A stretch of 64,000 bases of DNA from Prevotella lacticifex (GCF_019973375.1 NZ_BPTV01000003.1:273459-337458), one strand, 5' to 3'. Numbered from the stretch's first letter, positions 8,913-17,177 are shown. The notes: generated from the letters alone by a model not told the origin. A program made the numbers and translations.

Positions 8913-9293
8913 CTACCGTATGATGGTAGCGTAGTCGGCATCGAAGGAACGCGGATGACGCCCCTGCAGGACGACGTTGAGGAGCATATTGGCAACGAGC
9001 TCCACATCGGTGAGGTCGACTTTAGGCTCGCGCTTCACCTCCTTGCCGAGGAGCACATCCCACGGTCCACGGAAGCAGGAATCGTCGGCACCGAAGAACA
9101 TCTCGTTGGTGTCGGGGTCCTCCATGAGCTGATACCTTATCTGCTTTTTCGAGTTTACGGGTTTGATGCCGAGGAGGATATCGTAGGCATGACGGAACTG
9201 TTCGCGCTGGTGGCGCGCATTGGGATACATGAGGCCTATCTGCGGATAGATCTCATCGAAGTCGTAGGCTTGGAAATACTGCTGTAGTTTCAT
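8913..9293 (-). CDS. conserved-looking cytoplasmic protein of unknown function
   Basis: About 126 residues starting MKLQQYFQAYDFDEIYPQIG. There is no signal peptide or membrane segment. It is rich in charged and aromatic residues, with no cofactor motif I can name. The longer frame to 9347 begins in AT-rich intergenic DNA and reads through hairpin sequence, so the internal ATG at 9293 is preferred. Codon use looks normal. It lies downstream of ribH on the same strand but behind a long hairpin, so it may be a separate unit. Function unknown. Confidence 0.7.
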   Translation of the reverse strand: MKLQQYFQAYDFDEIYPQIGLMYPNARHQREQFRHAYDILLGIKPVNSKKQIRYQLMEDPDTNEMFFGADDSCFRGPWDVLLGKEVKREPKVDLTDVELVANMLLNVVLQGRHPRSFDADYATIIR

Positions 9294-9323
9294 GATGCTG
9301 AAAATATTGTATTTGACAAACGA

Positions 9324-9377
9324 AATAACGGAAACAACGGAAGACAAATATCATTCCCTTCTGTTGTTTCCGTTATT
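9324..9377 (-). terminator. 20-bp hairpin after ribH (probable terminator)
   Basis: 9324-9343 pairs with 9358-9377 over 20 bases with a single G-T. Read on the minus strand, the stem is followed by TCGTTTG rather than a clean U-run. Position after the ribH stop suggests termination or 3'-end protection of the TPR-ribH message. Confidence 0.5.
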
Positions 9378-9403
9378 GCCGTGAAAAACGGATTATCGAA
9401 TTC

Positions 9404-9880
9404 TTAGAATTTTGCCATTTTTATGGCTGTGACTGCGCACTCGTCGCCCTTATTGCCATATTTTCCGCCTGCGCGGTCGACGGCCTGCTGGTGGTCGAGA
9501 GTTGTCAGGAGCCCGTAGATGACAGGGATATTCTGTGTGGCGTTGAGCCGTGCGATGCCGTTGGTGACACCCTGACAGATGTAAGAGAAATGCGGTGTCT
9601 CACCCTGGATGACGCTACCGAGGATTATCACGGCATCGAAACCATCGTTCTTGCACATCTGCTGTGCACCGTAGATGAGCTCGAAGCTGCCCGGAACGGT
9701 CTTCACATGGATATTCTCGGGTATGGTACCGTGCTTCTCAAGGGTCTTGACACAACCCTCGAGGAGCGCACCGGTGATGTCGTGATTCCACTCGGCTACG
9801 ACGATGCCGAAACACATATTACTTGCGTCGGGCACGCTGTCGAAGTCGTAATTGGATAAGTTATGAAGTGCTGTAGCCAT
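9404..9880 (-). CDS. ribH: 6,7-dimethyl-8-ribityllumazine synthase
   Basis: A 158-residue enzyme that condenses 5-amino-6-ribitylamino-uracil with 3,4-dihydroxybutanone phosphate, the penultimate step of riboflavin synthesis, usually in a 60-subunit shell. Visible signatures are FGIVVAEWNHDIT at the N-terminus, VPGSFELIYGAQ (substrate pocket), VIILGSVIQGETPHFSY with the conserved His, and YGLLTTLDHQQAVDRAGGKYGNKG near the end. Length is normal. It begins 5 bases after the TPR protein stop, so the two form an operon. No riboflavin genes are adjacent; the only other rib gene here is the broken ribD at 43.6 kb. Confidence 0.95.
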   Translation of the reverse strand: MATALHNLSNYDFDSVPDASNMCFGIVVAEWNHDITGALLEGCVKTLEKHGTIPENIHVKTVPGSFELIYGAQQMCKNDGFDAVIILGSVIQGETPHFSYICQGVTNGIARLNATQNIPVIYGLLTTLDHQQAVDRAGGKYGNKGDECAVTAIKMAKF

Positions 9881-9885
9881 ATTTC

Positions 9886-10581
9886 TTACTTAGCTGTGCG
9901 CTCGATGTACTTGTCAATGTCCTGATAGACAGTGCTTGTGACGTACTTCTTCTTGATCTCTGTGTAGAGTTCGTGAGCGTCTTCTTTCTTGCCCTGGCTC
10001 TCAAGGATGATACCAGCCTTGCGGAGTGCCAGCGGAGCAATGCTTGTGCTGAGGTTGTCGGCAGCCTCGTCGTCGGCCATCTCAGCGGCCTTCTTGAAGC
10101 TCTTCACAGCCTCGTCGAGCTGGTTGTTGTTGGCGTAGATATCGCCGAGGGCCATCTGCGATGCCGGGCTGATAATCATATCGTCTGAAGTGTCGAACTC
10201 CTTGACATATTTCAGGGCGTTCTTCCAGTCGGGAGTCTGCAGGTGCGCATAGCACAGACCGGCGTAGAGGTTGGCGAGGTTGCCGGCATCGGTATTGCTA
10301 TACTTGTCGGCAATGTAGACAAAGCCTTTGTAATTGGCTCCGTCGCCTTTGAGGGCGTGTTCAATGTCGCCCATCTCCATATACTGTTCGCCACGTGCTA
10401 AAGCCGTGCTTGCCTCTTCTTCCTCCGGAACATAAACGTAGTTGTAATAAAGTATGCCACCAACCACGATTACTACGACAGCTACCACAGCTGCGATAAT
10501 GGCTTTCTTGTATTTCATGAAGAAAGCCTCTGACTGATTGAGAGCGTCATCAACTGAGCTCTGTTCGTTCTTCTTTGCCAT
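9886..10581 (-). CDS. membrane-anchored tetratricopeptide-repeat protein
   Basis: A 231-residue protein with a short cytoplasmic N-terminus, one transmembrane helix (about residues 28-48, AIIAAVVAVVVIVVGGILYY) and a soluble helical domain. TPR-like pairs are seen around 100-120 (LANLYAGLCYAHLQTPDWKNAL), 145-165 (ALGDIYANNNQLDEAVKSFKKA) and 185-215. The layout resembles YfgM-type ancillary proteins. A -7 box (TAATTTTG on the minus strand, 10612-10619) lies 31 bases upstream. It is co-transcribed with ribH, a link that is probably positional rather than functional. Confidence 0.85.
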   Translation of the reverse strand: MAKKNEQSSVDDALNQSEAFFMKYKKAIIAAVVAVVVIVVGGILYYNYVYVPEEEEASTALARGEQYMEMGDIEHALKGDGANYKGFVYIADKYSNTDAGNLANLYAGLCYAHLQTPDWKNALKYVKEFDTSDDMIISPASQMALGDIYANNNQLDEAVKSFKKAAEMADDEAADNLSTSIAPLALRKAGIILESQGKKEDAHELYTEIKKKYVTSTVYQDIDKYIERTAK

Positions 10582-10659
10582 TTAAGTTTTATTTGTTTTT
10601 ATTTTTGGACGCAAAATTAATGATTTTATCCCACATATTGAAATTTATCTCTGACTTTT

Positions 10660-10690
10660 TTTGCATAATGCCGTTTTATGAGTATCTTTG
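10660..10690 (+). promoter_or_regulatory. recF promoter
   Basis: TTTG at 10660-10663, a 19-base spacer, and TATCTTTG at 10683-10690. This is a perfect match to the Bacteroidetes consensus. The start site would be near 10696, giving a 5' leader of only a few bases before the ATG at 10703. Confidence 0.75.
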
Positions 10691-10702
10691 CATTGGATAA
10701 TT

Positions 10703-11821
10703 ATGATACTCAAGCGCATTTCCATAGTCAACTATAAGAATATTCAGGCGGCAAATCTCGATTTGTCGCCGAAGATCAACTGTCTCATAGGCCACAACGG
10801 TGCTGGCAAGACCAATTTCCTCGATGCCGTCTATTATCTGTCGTTCTGCAAGAGTGCTTTCGGCTCCCGCGACTCGCAGCTCATCACCCACGGGCGCGAT
10901 TTTTTTGTCATCGACGGCAGCTACACAGCCGATGACGGTCAGGAGGAAAACGTTTACTGCGGCATGAAGCGCGGCCAGAAGAAGCACTTCAAACGCAACA
11001 AGAAGGAGTATCGCCGGCTGTCGCAGCACATTGGGCTAATCCCGTTGGTGTTCGTATCGCCGTCGGACTCTATCCTCATCGAGGGATTCAGCGAGGAGCG
11101 CCGCAAGCTTATGGACGTGGTTATATCGCAATATGACCATCCTTACATCGAAGCGCTGACGAATTACAATAAAGCCCTACAGCAGCGCAACAGTCTGCTC
11201 AAGCAGGAGGAGGAGCCCGACGCGGCGCTCCTCGATCTCTGGGAGGAGCAGATGGCTGAGAGCGGAAGCGTCATCTACGAGGCTCGCACGCGGTTTGTCG
11301 ACGAGCTCATACCCGTTTTCAGGTCTATCTACAACCGCATAGCCCACGACAGCGAGGAGGTGTCGTTGCGGTATGTGTCGCACGGACAGCGCGGCGACCT
11401 CCTCGACGTCATCCGCCGCGACCGTGCCAAAGACCGTGCCGTGGGCTACTCGCTGCACGGCGTTCACCGCGACGACCTGGAAATGCTCATCGACGGATAC
11501 CCGATGAAACTCGAAGGCAGCCAGGGACAGAACAAAACTTTCGCTCTGGCGCTGAAGTTAGCTCAGTTCAACTTCCTCCGGCGGACGGTGAGCCACGCCA
11601 CACCGTTGCTGTTGCTCGACGACATCTTCGACAAACTCGACTCGCGGCGCGTAGAGCAGATAGTAGGTTTGGTAGCCGGAGAGGACTACGGACAGATTTT
11701 CATTACCGACACGAATAGGGAGAATCTCGACCGCATATTGGATCATTGCGGTCCAGAATACAAGATTTTCACTGTCGACGACGGAGATATAGAGGAACGA
11801 AAGGAGGAACACGATGTTTAG
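10703..11821 (+). CDS. recF: DNA replication/repair protein RecF
   Basis: A 372-residue SMC-like ATPase that helps load RecA at gapped DNA. It carries Walker A (GHNGAGKT, about residues 30-37), an ABC-type signature region (LEGSQGQNKTFALALKLAQ, about 272-290) and Walker B (LLLLDDIFDKLD, about 306-317). Length is normal. ATG 10703 (MILKRISIVNY) is chosen because the consensus promoter predicts transcription just upstream and because the first strand of the fold begins there; a TTG at 10688 would overlap the -7 box. The last 8 bases overlap the following dciA-like gene. Confidence 0.95.
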   Translation: MILKRISIVNYKNIQAANLDLSPKINCLIGHNGAGKTNFLDAVYYLSFCKSAFGSRDSQLITHGRDFFVIDGSYTADDGQEENVYCGMKRGQKKHFKRNKKEYRRLSQHIGLIPLVFVSPSDSILIEGFSEERRKLMDVVISQYDHPYIEALTNYNKALQQRNSLLKQEEEPDAALLDLWEEQMAESGSVIYEARTRFVDELIPVFRSIYNRIAHDSEEVSLRYVSHGQRGDLLDVIRRDRAKDRAVGYSLHGVHRDDLEMLIDGYPMKLEGSQGQNKTFALALKLAQFNFLRRTVSHATPLLLLDDIFDKLDSRRVEQIVGLVAGEDYGQIFITDTNRENLDRILDHCGPEYKIFTVDDGDIEERKEEHDV

Positions 11822-12104
11822 ACGGCACGCAAAAAGTATCGACGAGCTGCTGAATATGACTCTGCGGCAGGAGGGTCTGGAAACTCCGCTGCTGCAAAGA
11901 CGGCTCATCGGAGCCTGGCCGACGGTGGCCGGCGACCTTGTGGCGCGCTACACAGGCGAGCGGTTCATACGCAACCAGGTACTCTTCATAAAGGTGCCGA
12001 ATCCTGCCCTGCGCGCCGACCTGTCGATGAGACGGTCGGAATATGTCGCAAAACTGAATGCGGCTGTGGGCTCGATGATTATCACCGACATACGTTTCTA
12101 CTGA
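11814..12104 (+). CDS. dciA: DUF721/DciA-type replicative helicase operator protein
   Basis: A 96-residue protein with the DUF721 pattern: an N-terminal RR..SIDELLN...R..GLETPLLQRRLIGAWPTVAGD, then YT..RFIRNQVLFIKVPNPALRADLSMRRSEYVAKLN. DciA proteins help load the replicative helicase in bacteria lacking DnaC. It overlaps recF by 8 bases and shares its promoter, a common arrangement in Bacteroidetes. The symbol is given from family membership. Confidence 0.85.
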   Translation: MFRRHAKSIDELLNMTLRQEGLETPLLQRRLIGAWPTVAGDLVARYTGERFIRNQVLFIKVPNPALRADLSMRRSEYVAKLNAAVGSMIITDIRFY

Positions 12105-12249
12105 AGTCGTGGTCGGCACTGCAACGGCATCGTAGTAACGACGGTCTCCTTCGCACTGCCAAAATCATTCCCCGCGTTATGCTGAAAGATGGGTCTGACA
12201 ACGGGAAAGGAGCACTGATAGAGACTTCGACATGAGTAAAGGGCAGAAA

Positions 12250-12291
12250 AAGGGCGACACGAATGTGCCGCCCTTACATTATTAATAATGT
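12250..12291. terminator. hairpin plus perfect palindrome between convergent genes
   Basis: 12250-12260 pairs with 12265-12275 (AAGGGCG.CAC / GTG.CGCCCTT, one mismatch). It is followed at once by a perfect 16-base palindrome (12276-12291). Lying between the dciA and rubredoxin gene ends, it could stop transcription from either side, although T-runs are weak. Confidence 0.45.
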
Positions 12292-12360
12292 CTAACGTTT
12301 GTCTATAGGCGATTCGCACGGTGCAATGTTTGCACCGCAAAGCGACCCGACGTCGGCCGA

Positions 12361-12525
12361 TTAGTCTTCCTCAGCGCTGAACTCATCCTTGCCAACACCG
12401 CAGACTGGGCACACCCAATCATCTGGAAGGTCCTCGAAAGCTGTGCCCGGCTCGATGCCGTTATCTGGATCTCCTACTTCAGGATCGTAAACATAGCCGC
12501 AAACATCGCATACATACTTTTTCAT
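12361..12525 (-). CDS. rubredoxin
   Basis: A 54-residue protein with the two iron ligand pairs YVCDVCGYVYDPEVGD and DWVCPVCGVGKDEF, which hold a single Fe(Cys)4 site. It is a one-electron carrier in the cytoplasm, in anaerobes usually serving superoxide- or peroxide-reducing enzymes. Length is exactly typical. The ATG at 12525 is used; the frame extends to 12552 without family support. It is transcribed alone, with no partner enzyme adjacent. A TACCTTTA -7-like box lies just upstream. Confidence 0.95.
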   Translation of the reverse strand: MKKYVCDVCGYVYDPEVGDPDNGIEPGTAFEDLPDDWVCPVCGVGKDEFSAEED

Positions 12526-12552
12526 AATGTTGTGTATTAATAAGTGAAACAA

Positions 12553-12945
12553 TAATTATCGGCCGTAAAGGTAGTGTTTTTTTCCGACTGTCACAAATTT
12601 TAGGGAGGAATTTTCAGAATGTTTCTGCGGTTCCTTCATTTATTTCTCAACAGCAGAGAAAAGACGCTTGGCCATCATCCGCTTATCCCGAGAAGTTTTT
12701 TATGCAGTAAGGGCCTGACATCTAAGCGACTACGAACGGCATTCCCGAGTCTGATGCGCCAAAGGGTCTTCAGTACACTTACTCAATACTACCAGCCCCG
12801 ACGGTGACAGTTTACCGTCCATTGCGGATACCCACAGCCATGAAGGCGATGAGACGGGCCACCGATGATGATCAAAGTGCTGCATTAACCAAATGGCAGG
12901 GTTCATCCCCGCCCTCGCATAAGCAGACAAGTGATGTGCCCAATC
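12553..12945. other. gene-free spacer left of the first IS copy
   Basis: No reading frame with coding character. It could hold remnants cut by the insertion sequence, but nothing is recognisable. Confidence 0.4.
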
Positions 12946-15052
12946 TTAACCCAACTTTGACATCGTATTTTGCTTAGTTGTTCTGTATCAGCAATTTAGT
13001 GTTTTTAAAAAGTCCTACTGTGTTCTACAGATTTTTATTTTTTTAAATGGCACTTTACTGATTTTCAACAACTCGTAGATTTCAGCTGCACTATCTGTAG
13101 GCACACTGCACAGTCTGGTCTCGACAGCCTCTCCAAGCGCATTTACTGCTGTGGTAGTAACTGCTTTTTGAGTCTTCATGATCCGCATGATCTCCGACCA
13201 GTACGGTGTCGAACGCTCCCGCCCATGCTCATCCTTGCCTTGCTTTCGCCGGGCAACCTTCATCTGATGGCGCACGGTGTTTACTATCCAGTAAGCCAGC
13301 AGCCCTAAGAAAAGGTGTGCGTCTGCCCTATTGTCAGTCTGGTGGTATATGGGCCTGAGGCTGAGGTCGGTTTTGAGCTGCCGGTTGGAGCATTCTATTT
13401 CACGTATAAGATTATAGTAGTTCCAGGTCGTTTCCTCATCTAATTTCTTCACATTGGTTCTGAGGAAGTATGTTCCGTATTCCACCTTGTCCGGGATGTT
13501 GACCTCCCATGTCATAGAAGCGACTTTGTCGTGTCCGTCATCCTCAACTTTTATATTGTAATATCGGCTTATAGAGGGATATTTTCCTTGCAGGGCACCG
13601 ATCCTGTTTTGTACCTTGCCGTAGTTTTTTATCCCGTGTTTTGATTGGGTACTCTTTCTGATTTTTTTCAACCCTTCCTCAAAACGCTCACGGAATTTGC
13701 GGTTCATGGATTCTTCCTTCAACGCTTTTGCAGGAGAGTCTATTTTGAGGTAACAGTCGTCATTCTTGGCCGTTGTTACGCGTTGAAGCGTTATCTCGCG
13801 CTTCAAGCAATCGCAAACTGTGACTTTGGGAGCATTCTCGGGGGTGGTGTATTCGGTAAGAGCTTTGCGGGATACACAAAGATAGTTGTATCCTTTGTCC
13901 CTTATAGTCTTGAGGTTATCTTCAGTTGAGATACCTGCGTCAATGACTACAAGCACTCCCTCGTTATCGGGACATTTGGCCGGATTCTCAGCAATAAGCT
14001 CGTCCACCATGTTGGGAAGTGACTTTGGATCGGCGGTATTGCCTTCCAGTACCGCACTGTAACGTATGAAGCCGTCAGTATTGATGCATAGCGCGAGGAC
14101 AAGCAGCTTGCAGTCGCTGCGTTTCTCCTTTGAACGGCCAAAGGCAGCCTTCTTGCTGCCGGTCTTGCGTCCCTCAAAATAAAAGTTGGTGAGATCGAAG
14201 AGCATAATGCGGTTGGTCGGTTTGAAGAGGTCGTCGGTCTTGTGGCAAAGATACTTCTCAAGCTTATCCTTTATGGAATAAAGGTCATCGGCAACTCGAT
14301 ATATCCTCCTTGGAGTTATTTTGGCCATAGGAAGGTCAAGGAGTTCGCACACTGCAGAGTTCTCTTTTATAATGGATATTGACTTTAATTCGGACGGAGT
14401 ATAGGCCGCCCTCGTAATAAGATGGGCCAAAGTGACCTTCACCTTGTCCTCAGACCATCCCAAAGAACGGAGAAATGTATCCAGACCAAGTTTACGAATC
14501 GTTTGCAGGCATAGCCATTCGCAGCCGACTTCCCTTGCGTCTGTATGCCTCATAGTGTCAACATCTATCCGTTTCCTGGCCTTGGACTTGCTTCTCTCGT
14601 AGGCGTTGCCCACAATATCAAGTTTTTCCTCCTCGACAAGTCTGGCCCAGTACGCATGCACTCTGTCACGAACCACTTCCGAGTAACCTTGCAGTTTCTC
14701 ATCCCAAAGTTGGACATCCTTCTGGTGATTGTACAGATACGTCAGTCCACGCGCAACATCTCTTATCTGCTCTGGGGATAGGTCATGTATAAACCCGACA
14801 TTGAGCAATATCAAAGTACATACCCTACCGCTGGCATCGCGATAGGACTCCTTCAGACGGTAATACTTCTCGTCTTTACACGTCTGTGGGTTGTAACGTA
14901 TTTGGGACGTAAAATTCATGCCGCAAAGATAAGCAATCCCTACGACATTGCTGTGTTCTACATTGCGATTTTGAGCAGTTTGACCACGCAAACCCCTATA
15001 AACACTGGAAAAAATTCTGAAAAAAAACATTAGAGCGTCAAACTTGGGTTAA
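12946..15052 (-). mobile_element. IS1634-type insertion sequence, copy 1
   Basis: A 2,107-bp element with imperfect terminal inverted repeats: left TTAACCCAACTTTGAC, right (complement) TTAACCCAAGTTTGAC, 15 of 16 matching. It holds one transposase gene on the minus strand. An apparently identical copy lies inverted at 45899-48005. No target duplication is evident beyond the TTAA found at both ends of both copies, which may be part of the repeat or a 4-bp duplication. Confidence 0.9.
13015..14919 (-). CDS. IS1634-family DDE transposase
   Basis: A protein of about 634 residues starting MNFTSQIRYNPQTCKDEKYY. The RNase H-like DDE core is visible: FDLTNFYFEG (first Asp), VLVVIDAGISTEDNL (second Asp) and REIECSNRQLKTDLSLRP (Glu). 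HLFLGLLAYWIVNTVRHQ follows, as in IS1634/IS4-superfamily transposases. The frame extends to 15030, but a -7 box (TATCTTTG, read on the minus strand) ends 4 bases before the ATG at 14919, so the longer N-terminus is unlikely and the message may be leaderless. Sequence is identical to copy 2. Confidence 0.9.
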   Translation of the reverse strand: MNFTSQIRYNPQTCKDEKYYRLKESYRDASGRVCTLILLNVGFIHDLSPEQIRDVARGLTYLYNHQKDVQLWDEKLQGYSEVVRDRVHAYWARLVEEEKLDIVGNAYERSKSKARKRIDVDTMRHTDAREVGCEWLCLQTIRKLGLDTFLRSLGWSEDKVKVTLAHLITRAAYTPSELKSISIIKENSAVCELLDLPMAKITPRRIYRVADDLYSIKDKLEKYLCHKTDDLFKPTNRIMLFDLTNFYFEGRKTGSKKAAFGRSKEKRSDCKLLVLALCINTDGFIRYSAVLEGNTADPKSLPNMVDELIAENPAKCPDNEGVLVVIDAGISTEDNLKTIRDKGYNYLCVSRKALTEYTTPENAPKVTVCDCLKREITLQRVTTAKNDDCYLKIDSPAKALKEESMNRKFRERFEEGLKKIRKSTQSKHGIKNYGKVQNRIGALQGKYPSISRYYNIKVEDDGHDKVASMTWEVNIPDKVEYGTYFLRTNVKKLDEETTWNYYNLIREIECSNRQLKTDLSLRPIYHQTDNRADAHLFLGLLAYWIVNTVRHQMKVARRKQGKDEHGRERSTPYWSEIMRIMKTQKAVTTTAVNALGEAVETRLCSVPTDSAAEIYELLKISKVPFKKIKICRTQ

Positions 15053-15210
15053 GGGAAATATAGTAATTTCTATTATCCACGTTCCATTGCCGCTCCGTAC
15101 TTCTACGTATTATAATTCGGACCGGCGAGAGGACCATCTGAATGTACCTGAAACATTCATAACGCACGGCTAAGGCCACGGGCTGGCGCCACCACTATGG
15201 TCACAGCGGG

Positions 15211-15304
15211 GAGGCACAGCGGGGAGTTAGTGGCTGATGTCCTCGATACGGAGCTTTACGGTGCCAATAGGTACATGTACATTGACGATGTCGCCTTTCT
15301 TCTT
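15211..15304 (-). pseudogene. duplicated 3' end of greA
   Basis: These 94 bases match 16023-16116 (the last 26 codons of greA plus 16 downstream bases) at 92 of 94 positions, in the same orientation. The differences are GATGTC against GACATC. There is no start and no upstream greA sequence, so this is a displaced gene tail about 0.8 kb beyond the intact gene. It may be an att-like scar or a simple duplication. Confidence 0.85.
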
Positions 15305-15497
15305 CCTGACTTCATCACATCTTTGGTTGGATGAAGTGTCATCATTGATTATCAGTTAGTTATAAGCTTATTTCAGCAATTGATGGTGACGCAATTACGA
15401 ATTATGGAATCTCCTCCTTAACAGCGCGGCAGACAGTCAATGTCTTTGTTCTGACTCATATTGCCTTGCCATCTCCAGATGATACGAAAAGAGAAAA

Positions 15498-15557
15498 TCA
15501 TGTACAGGCTTACGCTCCATGAGGAGCACCCCTTTCGGGGTCAAAGCCTGTACATGA
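15498..15557. repeat. branched palindromic element A
   Basis: An outer 14-bp perfect stem (15498-15511 with 15544-15557) encloses two hairpins, GCTCC-ATGA-GGAGC (15514-15527) and ACCCC-TTTC-GGGGT (about 15528-15541). This predicts a three-way junction. The outer stem sequence and the CTCCATG-GGAG hairpin recur in element B. Confidence 0.8.
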
Positions 15558-15575
15558 AGAAAATTGCCAAGGCAT

Positions 15576-15826
15576 AAAATTGCGCATAGCGCATAAAATA
15601 AAGCGGCTGAATAGTCAGTAAAACGTAAAACGCGGTACATGAATGATTTGTCTATTTCTCGTTCTCTCCTCGATCCTGATCTTCATCAGTCCCTCATTTA
15701 ATATGTTTATGGCATTATTGGCTGTATGCAATATGTCCACAGACAATTGGGACCATCAGGGCCTTCTAAAATAATTGCGAGCAGATTTAGGGGGTGCTGA
15801 GTATTTTATGCGCTCTGCGCAATTTT
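15576..15826. repeat. 25-bp inverted repeat pair between elements A and B
   Basis: 15576-15600 and 15802-15826 are reverse complements with one mismatch. They bracket about 200 bp without genes. Confidence 0.75.
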
Positions 15827-15844
15827 ACGCGATAGCGATTTTCG

Positions 15845-15966
15845 TCACGGGCAGGCTTTGTATGGGGTGGTGCTGAGGTGATGGGGGCAGCCGACGAGCT
15901 TGCTCGTAAGGCTGTCCCCATCACCTCAGCACCATAGCTCCATGGGGAGCTAAAGTCTGTACGTGA
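15845..15966. repeat. branched palindromic element B, related to A
   Basis: An outer stem (15845-15858 with 15953-15966, a few mismatches) shares sequence with the outer stem of element A. Inside, 15869-15892 pairs with 15910-15933 over 24 bases with one G-T, capped by a further perfect ACGAGC/GCTCGT stem. A second hairpin, AGCTCC-ATGG-GGAGCT, occupies 15936-15951. The element ends about 70 bases after the greA stop. Confidence 0.8.
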
Positions 15967-16038
15967 CTATTTTCCAAAAACTTATTCTCGATTCAAGGTG
16001 GCGCATTGACGAAGTCAGTGGTGAGGCACAGCGGGGAG

Positions 16039-16503
16039 TTAGTGGCTGATGTCCTCGATACGGAGCTTTACGGTGCCAATAGGTACATGTACATTGACGA
16101 CATCGCCTTTCTTCTTGTTCAGTAAGGCACGGGCTATCGGCGATTTGATGGAAATTTTCCGCTCCCGTGTGTTGGCCTCGTGAGGACTGACGATCGTGTA
16201 AGTCATCCGCTTGTTATTGCCGAGATTGAGAATTTCCACCTTTGTCAGGAGCTGGACGGAGTCGCTGCTGAGCTGTTCCTCGGGCAGCACGCGGGCGTGG
16301 GCCAGCACCTTCTGGAGGAAGTTGATGCGGCGGAGGATGCGGCCGTGCTCACGCTTGGCGGCACGGTATTCGTAGTTCTCACTGAGGTCGCCTTTGTCGC
16401 GGGCCTCCGAAATGGCCTGGATGGCCTCGGGCAACCGCACTTTTATAAGGTCATTGAGTTCGTTGGACAGTTCGTCATAACCGCCCTGTGACATGTATTC
16501 CAT
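16039..16503 (-). CDS. greA: transcription elongation factor GreA
   Basis: A 154-residue factor that enters the RNA polymerase secondary channel and stimulates cleavage of backtracked transcripts. The N-terminal coiled coil contains ARDKGDLSENYEYRAAKREHGRILRRINFLQ, with the acidic tip Asp/Glu. The C-terminal FKBP-like domain ends with SPIARALLNKKKGDVVNVHVPIG. ATG 16503 (MEYMSQGGYDEL) is chosen; the frame to 16563 overlaps the upstream NUDIX gene and adds unrelated residues. It lies 16 bases after the NUDIX stop, as part of an operon. Its last 26 codons are duplicated at 15211-15304. GreA is favoured over GreB by length and tip sequence. Confidence 0.92.
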   Translation of the reverse strand: MEYMSQGGYDELSNELNDLIKVRLPEAIQAISEARDKGDLSENYEYRAAKREHGRILRRINFLQKVLAHARVLPEEQLSSDSVQLLTKVEILNLGNNKRMTYTIVSPHEANTRERKISIKSPIARALLNKKKGDVVNVHVPIGTVKLRIEDISH

Positions 16504-16519
16504 ATATAATGTGTATTGT

Positions 16520-17032
16520 TTATTCGTTTTTCTTGGCGAAGAACCGCTGGTACTCGCTCTCAAAATTCGGTGTGAACACTCCCCTACCGATATTTTCCGC
16601 TATCTCATCGGCCGACCAAAAACGACCGCCATTGAGTTCCTGGGTGCTCGGACGGATGTCGCTATCGTAGACACAGCGGTGGACATAGACGAGCTCACAC
16701 TCGCGCTGACTCTCAAAGACGTAGTGGCCGAGGCTCTCAGGAGTGAAATCGGTGATGCCGAGTTCCTCGCCGACCTCACGCCGGAGGGCCTTCTCTACAT
16801 TCTCGCCGAGGTCGATATGTCCGCCGACAGCGGTGTCCCACTTCCCCGGCTGAATATCCTTCCAGTCGGGACGGCGCTGAAGATAGAGATCGCCACGGCT
16901 GTTGAATACATGAAGATGGACCACGGGGTGGAGAATCTTACTGCCGTCGTGGGCATGGCCGCGCGTGACGGCTCCGAGAATGTTGCCCGACTCGTCGACG
17001 ACAGGCAGTTGTTCGTTTGGATTATCTCTCAT
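16520..17032 (-). CDS. NUDIX hydrolase (YfcD/isopentenyl-isomerase-like branch)
   Basis: A 170-residue enzyme with a complete NUDIX box (G-x5-E-x7-REV-x-EE-x-G) at about residues 71-92, in GGHIDLGENVEKALRREVGEELG. The two central Glu of REVGEE bind the metal. The N-terminal VVDESGNILGAVTRG and LHVFNSRGDLYLQRRP match the branch that includes YfcD and IPP isomerase. Such enzymes hydrolyse a nucleoside-diphosphate-linked substrate; which one is unknown. ATG 17032 is used, since the longer frame reads into the promoter region. It is the first gene of the greA operon, with a -7 box TAACTTTG (minus strand, 17060-17067) about 28 bases upstream. Confidence 0.88.
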   Translation of the reverse strand: MRDNPNEQLPVVDESGNILGAVTRGHAHDGSKILHPVVHLHVFNSRGDLYLQRRPDWKDIQPGKWDTAVGGHIDLGENVEKALRREVGEELGITDFTPESLGHYVFESQRECELVYVHRCVYDSDIRPSTQELNGGRFWSADEIAENIGRGVFTPNFESEYQRFFAKKNE

Positions 17033-17140
17033 TATGTCAGCTTTTTCTGTTAACGGATGCAAAGTTAGTAATTTGTTTTGATACTCAGATTGATATGAAT
17101 CAAAAATTAACAACGTCGACGAAAAAATACAGGAAAACGC

Positions 17141-17171
17141 TTGCAATAATTACAAAACGTTTGTACCTTTG
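17141..17171 (+). promoter_or_regulatory. promoter of an unassigned non-coding RNA
   Basis: TTG at 17141-17143, a 20-base spacer, and TACCTTTG at 17164-17171. Transcription would start near 17178. It diverges from the NUDIX-greA promoter. Confidence 0.65.
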
Positions 17172-17177
17172 CATCGT

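Noticed and set aside
15437..15640. A 67-codon minus-strand ORF.
   Set aside because: It is the translation of palindromic element A and its flanks, with no protein-like features.
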